A stretch of DNA of 5,147 nucleotides, from contig CAIYYW010000007.1 of the NCBI GenBank assembly GCA_903930515.1, positions 1 to 5,147 on the forward strand, read 5' to 3'. Origin of the DNA: an uncultured delta proteobacterium. Lineage in GTDB: Bacteria > RBG-13-61-14 > DRUE01. The notes beneath the pieces were generated by a model. It was not told the DNA's origin and did no database searches. It worked only from the letters and a program-made list of their open reading frames with translations. The translations under genes and the position numbers were made by a program. Shown here piece by piece: positions 1-5,147 of the stretch (positions are counted from its first letter, which is position 1; the number at the start of each line of letters is the position of its first letter).

Positions 1-1
1 C

Positions 2-136
2 AAGGCCGTAATCTGGTTCAAGGCCACTGCTTCGGGAACCGTCGTGATCAAGGGAGATGTCCCCGCCAACGCCGAGAAGCATACCATGGCAGTCGGGCCT
101 TCGGAGGCGGTGACCATAAACATTACCAGTCCCTAA
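2..136 (+). CDS. C-terminal end of an unrecognised protein (5'-truncated by the window)
   Basis: One frame is open from the left window edge to a TAA at 134-136 and gives 44 residues, starting KAVIWFKATASGTVVIKGDV and ending TINITSP. Alternating hydrophobic and polar residues, frequent Thr/Val/Ile and Gly/Pro turns suggest beta strands, as in the last strands of a beta-sandwich or other surface or periplasmic domain. There is no catalytic motif and I do not recognise the family, so no function is proposed. The stop lies 2 nt before the ATG of the TetR-type regulator, so the two are probably transcribed together. The fragment is short, and an open frame of this length could arise by chance; the tight junction with the next gene is the main support. 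Confidence 0.5.
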   Translation, partial: KAVIWFKATASGTVVIKGDVPANAEKHTMAVGPSEAVTINITSP

Positions 137-138
137 CA

Positions 139-801
139 ATGGAAGTTGATGAAAAGAGATTAACCAAGCCAAAGAGGCCCTTGGGAGAGAAAACCCGCCA
201 AAGGATCCTGGAGGTTTCCCTCCGCCTCTTCGCCGCCCAGGGCTATCATAAGACTTCCATCACCCAGATTGTGAAAGGCGCCCAGACCTATCGCGCCGCG
301 ATCGAGTGGCATTTCGGAGGCAAAGAGGGGGTTTTGCTCGCGGTCTTGGATCATTTTCTGAAAGACAAGCTGGTCCGGGAACTCAGGGTTGCCTGGGAAA
401 ATTTCCTCATCCACACCGATCAAATGCCGCAGGACCAAGCGGCTCATTTATTTTTCCTTGAACTTTCCGATCTGCTCAAGAGTAATCTCGGAATCATCCT
501 CGCTCTTTTTATTTTCACCTTTGAAAGAATACATTCCAATCCCGTGATCGGAGAGCGGATCAGGAGAGGCTGGTCGAATATTTATGATGTCTTCCAATGG
601 ATGATCGAAACCAGGACCAAGGCCCGGGGAGTGGAAAATGAACTGGAGCCGAAAATTATGGCCCGAATAATGGTGGCGCAGGCACAGGGAACCTTTGTCC
701 AGTATTATCTGGAGCCCAATCCGGAGAATGCGGAAAAACTTTTCGCCCAATTAATGACGGTATTCAAATTGTTGTTCTCCCCAGTTGTCGGTTCCAAGTA
801 G
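139..801 (+). CDS. TetR/AcrR-family transcriptional regulator
   Basis: This 220-residue protein has the size and plan of a TetR-family dimeric repressor. The N-terminal DNA-binding domain covers about residues 18-72: TRQRILEVSLRLFAAQGY (19-36) is helix 1, TSITQIVKGAQ is helix 2 and the turn, and YRAAIEWHFGGKEGVL (51-66) is the recognition helix with the start of helix 4. The rest is a helical ligand-binding and dimerisation domain that differs between family members, so the effector cannot be read from sequence. The recognition region departs from the usual AGVSxGxxYxHF pattern: Gln replaces the turn Gly and Glu the common Tyr. ATG 139 is the first start codon in this frame after the upstream stop at 46. 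No good Shine-Dalgarno precedes it closely, so translation may be coupled to the gene ending at 136. A TTG at 181 is a weaker alternative start. The regulator could control its own operon, or the divergent acyl-CoA genes 3 kb away; neither is shown. Confidence 0.93.
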   Translation: MEVDEKRLTKPKRPLGEKTRQRILEVSLRLFAAQGYHKTSITQIVKGAQTYRAAIEWHFGGKEGVLLAVLDHFLKDKLVRELRVAWENFLIHTDQMPQDQAAHLFFLELSDLLKSNLGIILALFIFTFERIHSNPVIGERIRRGWSNIYDVFQWMIETRTKARGVENELEPKIMARIMVAQAQGTFVQYYLEPNPENAEKLFAQLMTVFKLLFSPVVGSK

Positions 802-851
802 AAACGGGCAAAACTTATGGATTTTTATCCTTGCCAAAGCCTGATCGAACA

Positions 852-944
852 TCAATAAATATTTTCCAGCAACAACCGCAGTTCCTCTCCGGAAGAAACC
901 TTGCGGGGATTGGTGAAAATCGCCTGGTCCCTCTGAGCGATCCG
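852..944 (-). pseudogene. Remnant: C-terminal tail of an iron-containing alcohol dehydrogenase (probable)
   Basis: On the minus strand a 52-codon frame runs open from just after the RNase J stop (1010) to a TGA at 852-854. Its last 30 residues contain RIAQRDQAIFTNPRKVS and end LRLLLENIY. Family III (iron-dependent) alcohol dehydrogenases end with a very similar pattern: A..D..(x)TNPR, a charged linker, then a short amphipathic helix with a final aromatic residue. The roughly 350 residues that should precede it, with the metal-binding His motifs, are absent because RNase J occupies that place. Residues encoded at 945-1010 do not look like this family. I read it as debris of a gene lost by deletion or rearrangement. 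The rest of the gap (802-851) shows only a weak imperfect inverted repeat. The match rests on one short motif, so chance is possible. Confidence 0.5.
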
Positions 945-1010
945 GCCCCGAACAGGACCTTGGTCGGCGAATAGGATTAAAACCGTTTTCCGAGAAGATC
1001 CTTCAAAAAC

Positions 1011-2687
1011 TCACACCTCCGTCACTAAAACAAATACCATCGGCCTCCTCCGGAGCCGGACCTTGAACAATCTCTTCATCTCCTGGAGCAATTGATCCTC
1101 AATCTCCTCCACCGACTTCCGGCCGGCATCTATCATCCGGAGCCGCGCCTGGCACCGGTCCCTCACCTCATCCAGTTGCTCCCGATCCCCTTCCTCGGTC
1201 AGGACCCCCGGCGCTTTCAATTTCAGATCCAGGATCCGGCCGGTCCCCTTTTCCAGCACTATGCTGATCAAGATCGCGCCCGCATAAGCGAGCCGGGTGC
1301 GGGCCTTCAGGATACCCTCCGGAACCGGAGATCGGTTCGCGTCCAGGACCACCGGCTCCAACTCCATCCTCCCGGCAACCCTTCCGCTCCCGTCCCGGAA
1401 TTCCAGCACCGCCCCGCTCTCCACCACCAGGCACCGATCCTCCTTGATCCCCATCTGCAAAGCCAATTGCTTGTGCTTGACCAAGTGCCGATATTCCCCA
1501 TGCACCGGAATGAAATATCGCGGCTTGACCAGGCCCAGCACCAGCTTTAATTCCTCCTGGCTGGCGTGGCCCGAGCAATGGATCTCGCTCACCTTTTCAT
1601 AAAAAACCTCCGCGCCCTGCCGGTATAAATCATTGATCAGGCCCTGGATCGCTTTCTCGTTTCCGGGAATAAACTTGCTCGACAGAGCCACCGTGTCGCC
1701 GGGGATCACTTTCAACTGCTTATGCTCTCCCCGCGCCAGCCGCGAGAGCACGCTCAGCGGCTCCCCCTGGGTCCCGGTGGTGATCACCACCAGCTTCTCG
1801 GACGGAATACTTTTGGCCTTCTGCACCGGCACCAGGATCTGGGCCGGAAGCGAAAGATACCCGAGCTGGCTCGCGATCCGGGTGGTGGCCTCCATACTCC
1901 GTCCCTGGATCAGCACCTTCCGGCCCAATTCCAGGGCCGCGTCCAGGACCTGCTGAATCCGGTGGATGTGGCTGGCAAAGGACGCGACAATAATCCGGCC
2001 CTGGGCATTCTTGAAAATTTCAAATAACGCCTTCCCCACTTCCTTCTCGCTCGGGGTGTGTCCCTCCTGCTCCACATTGGTGCTGTCCGAGAAAAAAGCC
2101 AGCACCCCCTCCTCGCCCAGACGCGCCAGCTTATTCAAATCCATCCGCTTCCCGTCCACCGGGGTCGGGTCCAGCTTGAAATCGGAAGAATGCAAAATAA
2201 TCCCCTGCTCGGTGCGGAGCGCGACCGACACCACACCCGCAATGGAATGGCTGGCCTGGATGAACTCCAAATCAAAATTGCCGATCTGCCGGCGCTCCCC
2301 CGCGGAAATGTTCTGGAACCGGAGCTTGCGATGGATCCGGGTTTCTTGCAGCTTCTCCTTCAACAGACCGAGCGTGAGACGGGTGCCGTAAACCGGCGCG
2401 TCAACCTCCCGCAGCAAATACGGCACCGCGCCGATATGGTCCTCGTGCCCGTGCGTGAGCACGATCCCGACCACCTGCTCCCTCCGCTCATAAATATATC
2501 TCAGGTCCGGGATCTTTAGCTCCACTCCCAGAATCGGCTCGGAGGGAAAAGCCACCCCGCAGTCAATGATCAAAATCTGGCCGCCCTTTTCCAGGACCAT
2601 ACAATTCATCCCGATCTCGCCGACTCCCCCCAAAAGCAATATCCGGATGATCCCGGTTTCTTCGCTTGTTTTTCCTTTGCCGGTCAA
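1011..2687 (-). CDS. rnj: Ribonuclease J (metallo-beta-lactamase/beta-CASP RNase)
   Basis: A 558-residue protein, the usual length for RNase J, a cytoplasmic zinc-dependent 5'-3' exoribonuclease and endoribonuclease of mRNA decay and rRNA maturation. The metallo-beta-lactamase core opens with LLLGGVGEIGMNC (17-29) and carries the metal motif HGHEDH (79-84), His147 in ASHSIAG and Asp169 in HSSDF. The beta-CASP domain follows: SDSTNVEQEGHTPSE (200-214), ASFASHIHRIQQ (235-246), TTGTQGEP (303-310), HCSGHAS (370-376) and the late ligand His396 in PVHGEYRH. The remainder, from about 450, fits the RNase J C-terminal domain and ends RRRPMVFVLVTEV, so the protein is complete with no missing catalytic residue. 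The start is a TTG (2687-2685) overlapping the TGA of the upstream racemase gene; a GAGGGAG lies 4 nt before it, and the next Met (residue 26) would cut into the core motif. Expression therefore probably depends on the racemase transcript. No convincing terminator follows. Confidence 0.96.
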   Translation of the reverse strand: MTGKGKTSEETGIIRILLLGGVGEIGMNCMVLEKGGQILIIDCGVAFPSEPILGVELKIPDLRYIYERREQVVGIVLTHGHEDHIGAVPYLLREVDAPVYGTRLTLGLLKEKLQETRIHRKLRFQNISAGERRQIGNFDLEFIQASHSIAGVVSVALRTEQGIILHSSDFKLDPTPVDGKRMDLNKLARLGEEGVLAFFSDSTNVEQEGHTPSEKEVGKALFEIFKNAQGRIIVASFASHIHRIQQVLDAALELGRKVLIQGRSMEATTRIASQLGYLSLPAQILVPVQKAKSIPSEKLVVITTGTQGEPLSVLSRLARGEHKQLKVIPGDTVALSSKFIPGNEKAIQGLINDLYRQGAEVFYEKVSEIHCSGHASQEELKLVLGLVKPRYFIPVHGEYRHLVKHKQLALQMGIKEDRCLVVESGAVLEFRDGSGRVAGRMELEPVVLDANRSPVPEGILKARTRLAYAGAILISIVLEKGTGRILDLKLKAPGVLTEEGDREQLDEVRDRCQARLRMIDAGRKSVEEIEDQLLQEMKRLFKVRLRRRPMVFVLVTEV

Positions 2688-3853
2688 ATCACTCCCTCTT
2701 TCTTGAATCGCTCCAGATCGCTCTCCCGGTAGCCGAGACTTAATAATATTTCTTCCGTATGCTCTCCCTTGGCCGGCGCCGGGACCGGCTCCGGGACTTT
2801 CAAATCCGGAAACCTTACCGGAGAGCGGATCAGTTTATATTCCTTTCCGTCCCGGGTCCGGACTTTTTGCACCAGCCCGCGCGCCCGGACCTGGGGGTCA
2901 TTTTCTATTTCGGAAAATTTCCACGCCGGCTCCAGGCACAAATCCGGATCCCGGGCCAACTCTTGCCATTCCTGGAAACTCTTGCTCCGGAACAAATTTT
3001 TCAAATCCGCTTTCAGCTTCTCCCGCTCTTCCTTGCTCCCCAGCAGCCGGATCTCCCATTCCGACTTCCCGGCCTTCCGGCAAAAATTCCCCCAGAATTT
3101 CCCCTCCAGCGCCCCCAGGCTCATCCAGCGGCCGTCCCCGGTCTGGTAAAGCTGATAGTTGGGAAGCGCGCCGTTGAGTTGCATGGTGGAAGGCCCCGGG
3201 TCTTGTCCGGCCAGGAAAAATTCTCCCAGGTGCATGCTTACAAGACTCAGGCAGGATTCAAACATTGAGACATCAATCCGGACCGCCTGCTGGTTCCGGC
3301 TCACCGATTGCAATCCGGCCAAAACCCCGATCACCAGGTAAAGCCCCCCGGTCAGGTCCGCGATCTGGACCCCGGGGATCGCCAGTTCCCCCGCGTCCGT
3401 GCCTGAAATCCCGGCAACCCCGGCCAGGGAGAGGTAATTCAGATCGTGCCCGGCTTTTTCCGCGTAAGGACCGGTGGCGCCGTACCCGGAAAGGGACGCG
3501 AAAACCAGTTTCGGGTTATGCTTTTTACAGGCCTCAAACCCCACCCCCAGCCGGTCCATTACCCCCGGCCGGAACTGCTCCACCAATACTTCGCTCCGCT
3601 CCACCAACTGAAAGAAAATCTCCTTGCCCAAAGCCGTCTTCAGGTTCAGGGTAATGCCTTTTTTCCCGCGATTGATCACCTGGGAAAAGCCCGGCATCGC
3701 CCGGGTCAAGTCCGCGTCCGCAGGACCCTCCACCTTGAGCACCATCGCGCCCAAGTCCGACAAAATCGCGGTCCCAAACGGACCCGGCAGGAGCCTTGAC
3801 AGGTCCAGCACCCTGACCCCTTCCAGACACTTTCCGCTCATCTCTTTCTTCAT
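2684..3853 (-). CDS. CaiB/BaiF-family enzyme, probable alpha-methylacyl-CoA racemase
   Basis: A 389-residue protein of the class III CoA-transferase fold. The N-terminus has GVRVLDLSRLLPGPFGTAIL (12-31), followed by the CoA-binding and Rossmann-like segment with NRGKKGITLNLK (61-72), FRPGVMDRLGVG (94-105) and LSGYGATGPYAEKAGHDLNY (121-140). It aligns better with alpha-methylacyl-CoA racemase than with formyl-CoA or carnitine CoA-transferases. His136 in AGHDLNY, Asp166 in QIADLTGG and Glu250 in LGALEGKFW match the mycobacterial racemase residues His126, Asp156 and Glu241 in kind and almost exactly in spacing. The C-terminal GEHTEEILLSLGY (363-375) is also typical. The expected reaction is interconversion of (2R)- and (2S)-2-methylacyl-CoA, which lets branched acyl chains enter beta-oxidation. 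The true substrate is unknown, and a CoA-transferase role is not excluded. The start could be ATG 3853, directly after AAAAAAGG, or the ATG four codons later at 3841; the spacing decides neither. It is the first gene of a pair with RNase J and diverges from the acyl-CoA dehydrogenase. Confidence 0.88.
   Translation of the reverse strand: MKKEMSGKCLEGVRVLDLSRLLPGPFGTAILSDLGAMVLKVEGPADADLTRAMPGFSQVINRGKKGITLNLKTALGKEIFFQLVERSEVLVEQFRPGVMDRLGVGFEACKKHNPKLVFASLSGYGATGPYAEKAGHDLNYLSLAGVAGISGTDAGELAIPGVQIADLTGGLYLVIGVLAGLQSVSRNQQAVRIDVSMFESCLSLVSMHLGEFFLAGQDPGPSTMQLNGALPNYQLYQTGDGRWMSLGALEGKFWGNFCRKAGKSEWEIRLLGSKEEREKLKADLKNLFRSKSFQEWQELARDPDLCLEPAWKFSEIENDPQVRARGLVQKVRTRDGKEYKLIRSPVRFPDLKVPEPVPAPAKGEHTEEILLSLGYRESDLERFKKEGVI
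2692..2698 (-). promoter_or_regulatory. Ribosome binding site deciding the RNase J TTG start
   Basis: Reading the minus strand, GAGGGAG is followed by TGAT and then TTG. The purine run sits inside the last codons of the racemase gene (Lys-Glu-Gly-Val-Ile-stop), and the TTG shares two bases with the TGA stop. The GGAG core is 4 nt and the GAGG core 7 nt from the start. This supports the non-ATG start and coupling by ribosome reinitiation. Confidence 0.7.
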
Positions 3854-3873
3854 CCTTTTTTGGGAAATTGATT

Positions 3874-3894
3874 TCTGTCCTCAAAATCTGTCCT
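3874..3894. repeat. Direct repeat of TCTGTCCT, 13-nt period
   Basis: TCTGTCCT occurs at 3874-3881 and again at 3887-3894. The copies start 13 nt apart and both are followed by xA. They lie between the candidate minus-strand -10 box and the racemase start, and sit within a 7-bp inverted repeat (TGGGAAA 3861-3867, TTTCCCA 3898-3904). They could be a half-site pair for a regulator of the racemase-RNase J transcript. At this length chance is a serious alternative. Confidence 0.3.
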
Positions 3895-3895
3895 G

Positions 3896-3923
3896 ATTTT
3901 CCCAGATGGGGAGCAATTGTCAA
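3896..3923 (-). promoter_or_regulatory. Candidate sigma70-type promoter for the racemase-RNase J operon
   Basis: On the minus strand a perfect -35 consensus TTGACA (3923-3918) is followed after 16 nt by GAAAAT (3901-3896), 4 of 6 matches to the -10 consensus. Transcription would start near 3889 and leave a leader of about 36 nt before ATG 3853. The -35 is strong, the -10 is mediocre. A palindrome overlaps its upstream edge. Confidence 0.5.
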
Positions 3924-3937
3924 ATTCCGCAGGAATT
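3923..3937. promoter_or_regulatory. Perfect palindrome AATTCC-GCA-GGAATT, possible operator
   Basis: Two 6-nt arms separated by 3 nt form a perfect inverted repeat that touches the upstream edge of the minus-strand -35 box. A dimeric regulator bound here could activate or block the racemase promoter. It shares the core ATTCC-(1-2 nt)-AGGA with the palindrome in the plus-strand promoter at 3998-4010, which hints at a common regulator, though the centre spacing differs. Confidence 0.4.
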
Positions 3938-3945
3938 ATCACCGG

Positions 3946-3958
3946 GCCGGACTCCGGC
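3946..3958. repeat. Perfect GC-rich palindrome GCCGGA-C-TCCGGC
   Basis: Two 6-nt arms around a single C lie midway between the two candidate promoters. A run of six T follows 12 nt later (3971-3976). With a 1-nt centre it cannot form a full-length hairpin, and the T-run is too far for a standard terminator, so it is listed as a possible protein-binding site only. Confidence 0.3.
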
Positions 3959-3994
3959 ACGGCCATCCGCTTTTTTCGATAGGGCGAACATATT

Positions 3995-4023
3995 TTGCTT
4001 GGATTCCAAGGATGTGGTATAAG
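3995..4023 (+). promoter_or_regulatory. Candidate extended -10 promoter for the acyl-CoA dehydrogenase
   Basis: TTGCTT (3995-4000) and TATAAG (4018-4023) are separated by exactly 17 nt. The -10 box matches TATAAT at 5 of 6 positions, and TGG directly before it provides the extended -10 TGn motif (4015-4017), which offsets the weak -35 (3 of 6). Transcription would start near 4030, giving a leader of about 20 nt that carries the Shine-Dalgarno. Confidence 0.65.
3998..4010. promoter_or_regulatory. Perfect palindrome CTTGGA-T-TCCAAG inside the promoter spacer, probable operator
   Basis: Two 6-nt arms around one T overlap the end of the -35 box and most of the spacer of the dehydrogenase promoter. 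A dimeric repressor bound here would physically exclude RNA polymerase, the usual arrangement for TetR- and GntR-type control of acyl-CoA genes. Which protein binds is not shown. Confidence 0.5.
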
Positions 4024-4037
4024 GGAAAAAGAAGTTT

Positions 4038-4045
4038 AAAGGAGG
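4038..4045 (+). promoter_or_regulatory. Strong Shine-Dalgarno AAAGGAGG
   Basis: A near-ideal anti-16S match lies 5 nt before ATG 4051. It fixes the start of the acyl-CoA dehydrogenase and predicts efficient translation, in contrast to the weak signals before the racemase and the TetR gene. Confidence 0.85.
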
Positions 4046-4050
4046 CGGTA

Positions 4051-5147
4051 ATGGAGTTTGAATGGAATGATTCGCAGAAGATTTTACGGGATTCGCTGGC
4101 AAGGTTTTGCTCGGACAAGTTAAAACCGGTTGCGGAGGAGATTGACCGTAAGGACGAGTTTCCGGATTGGGCCTGGCCGTCTCTTTCCGAGTTGGGCCTG
4201 ATGGGGATGACCATCCCGGAGGAGTTTGGGGGCGCCGGGGCGGATGTGCTTTCCGCAGTGATTGTGATGGAGGAGATTTCCAGGGTTTGCCCGGCCCTGA
4301 GCCTGTCCTGGATGGCGCATTCCATCCTTTGCACGCACAACCTGTTTATGCACGCCAACCCGGCACAGAAGAAGAAATATCTGCCGGATTTATGCTCCGG
4401 CAAAAAAATCGGCGCGCTAGCGATCACGGAGCCGGGCAGCGGCTCGGACGCGGTGAGCATCAAGACCAGCGCGAAAAAGAAAGGCGACCGCTATCTTTTG
4501 AACGGGACCAAGACTTTCATCACCAACGGCCCGATTGCGGATGTGATTGTGCTTTACGCCAAGACCTTTCCGGAAAAAGGTCCCAAGGGTATCACCGCTT
4601 TTATCATTGAAAAGGGCTTTAAAGGTTTTTCCACCGGCAAACGGATTGAGAAGATGGGCCACCGGGGATCGCCCACCGGGGAACTGATCCTGGAGGATTG
4701 CGAGGTTCCGGAAGAGAATGTCCTGTTCGGGGAAAACAGGGGCATTTCGGTGATGATGGACGGGCTGGATGTGGAGCGGACCGTGATCGCGGCCGGGGGG
4801 ATCGGGGCGGCCCAGGCGGCCTTGGATTACTCGGTGCAATACTCCCGGGAGCGGGAGCAGTTCGGGAAGCCGATCGGGAGTTTTCAGTTTATCCAGGGCA
4901 AGCTCGCGGATATGTACGCGGAGTTGGAAGCGGCGAGGCTGCTGGTTTACAAGGCCGCGGTGATCGCGGGCAAAAGCGAGCGGGGCGGACGGGGTTCTGA
5001 GATCAATAAACTGGCGGCGGCCGCGGCGCTTCTGGCCGGGGAGCTTGCCGAGCGGGCCGGTTTGAACGCGATCCAGATCTTCGGAGGATACGGCTACACC
5101 CTGGAGTATCCCGTGAACCGAATTCTCAGGGACGCCAAGTTATATAC
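4051..5147 (+). CDS. Acyl-CoA dehydrogenase, isovaleryl-CoA-dehydrogenase-like (3' end cut by the window)
   Basis: 365 codons are present and the frame is still open at the window edge; the family is about 380-390 residues, so about 20 are missing. The protein is a flavin (FAD) enzyme that oxidises acyl-CoA to 2-enoyl-CoA and passes electrons to electron-transfer flavoprotein. The N-terminal helical domain carries LGLMGMTIPEEFGGAG (48-63) and MEEISRVCPALSLSWMAHS (73-91). The middle beta domain has the FAD/substrate motif ALAITEPGSGSD (122-133) and LNGTKTFITNGPIADV (150-165). The C-terminal domain has REREQFGKPIGSFQFIQGKLADMY (starts 266) and IFGGYGYTLEYPVNRILRDAKLY (starts 343). The general base appears to be Glu242 in GLDVER, the position used by isovaleryl-CoA dehydrogenase, where short- and medium-chain enzymes use a Glu near the C-terminus. 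This favours branched-chain substrates, but related enzymes share the position. ATG 4051 has an excellent Shine-Dalgarno. It is transcribed away from the racemase. Confidence 0.94.
   Translation, partial: MEFEWNDSQKILRDSLARFCSDKLKPVAEEIDRKDEFPDWAWPSLSELGLMGMTIPEEFGGAGADVLSAVIVMEEISRVCPALSLSWMAHSILCTHNLFMHANPAQKKKYLPDLCSGKKIGALAITEPGSGSDAVSIKTSAKKKGDRYLLNGTKTFITNGPIADVIVLYAKTFPEKGPKGITAFIIEKGFKGFSTGKRIEKMGHRGSPTGELILEDCEVPEENVLFGENRGISVMMDGLDVERTVIAAGGIGAAQAALDYSVQYSREREQFGKPIGSFQFIQGKLADMYAELEAARLLVYKAAVIAGKSERGGRGSEINKLAAAAALLAGELAERAGLNAIQIFGGYGYTLEYPVNRILRDAKLY

Noticed and set aside
807-835. Imperfect hairpin GGCAA ... GGAT-TTTT-ATCC-TTGCC after the TetR stop
   Set aside because: The stem is split by a 7-nt one-sided bulge and no T-run follows on either strand, so it is not supportable as a terminator.
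962-1004. Short inverted repeats (GAAG/CTTC, AAAAC/GTTTT) after the RNase J stop
   Set aside because: Arms of 4-5 nt with tiny or no loops and no following T-run; too weak to call a terminator.
1092-2519. Several plus-strand open frames of 100-150 codons opposite RNase J
   Set aside because: They are antisense shadows rich in Pro, Arg and Ser with no recognisable motif, caused by the GC-biased codons of RNase J.
3265-3654. 129-codon plus-strand open frame opposite the racemase
   Set aside because: Extremely rich in Pro, Arg and Ser and without domain signature; an antisense artefact of a well-supported gene.
3946-3976. GC-rich palindrome followed by six T as a rho-independent terminator
   Set aside because: The palindrome has a 1-nt centre, the T-run starts 12 nt downstream, and no gene ends just upstream on the plus strand.
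3939-4463. 174-codon minus-strand open frame covering the control region and the start of the dehydrogenase gene
   Set aside because: It is antisense to a clear acyl-CoA dehydrogenase with a strong Shine-Dalgarno, its translation shows no domain, and it would cross both promoters.

Overview
The window (about 5.1 kb, moderately GC-rich by eye) looks like bacterial chromosome. It holds three complete genes, two genes cut by the window edges, and one probable gene remnant. An RNase J beside a methylacyl-CoA racemase-like enzyme and an isovaleryl-CoA-dehydrogenase-like enzyme would fit an acyl-CoA-degrading bacterium such as a Desulfobacterota-type or syntrophic lineage. That placement is inference only, because there is no rRNA or other marker gene.

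Layout from left to right: (1) positions 2-136 (+) are the last 44 codons of an unrecognised protein; (2) after a 2-nt gap, 139-801 (+) encodes a TetR/AcrR-family regulator; (3) 802-1010 separates it from the convergent genes and carries, on the minus strand, what looks like the extreme C-terminus of an iron-containing alcohol dehydrogenase (852 to about 944), with no body of the gene left; (4) 1011-2687 (-) encodes a full-length RNase J with its metallo-beta-lactamase and beta-CASP motifs; (5) 2684-3853 (-) encodes a CaiB/BaiF-fold enzyme whose catalytic His, Asp and Glu match alpha-methylacyl-CoA racemase. Its TGA stop overlaps the TTG start of RNase J, so the two form a translationally coupled pair, racemase first; (6) 3854-4050 is a divergent control region with a good candidate promoter in each direction and three short perfect palindromes; (7) 4051 to the end (+) is an acyl-CoA dehydrogenase with the isovaleryl-CoA-dehydrogenase type of catalytic Glu, cut off by the window edge.

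Taken together, the racemase and the dehydrogenase would make a coherent branched-chain acyl-CoA module. The racemase sets the 2-methyl stereocentre and the flavin dehydrogenase introduces the alpha-beta double bond. Both are fired from one divergent promoter region. The palindrome inside the dehydrogenase promoter spacer suggests repression by a dimeric regulator; the TetR protein encoded nearby is a candidate, but nothing in the sequence proves the link. The unusual points are the tight coupling of RNase J to a catabolic enzyme and the orphan dehydrogenase tail directly after the RNase J stop. I found no CRISPR array, insertion sequence, tRNA, rRNA or clearly new defence-type system.
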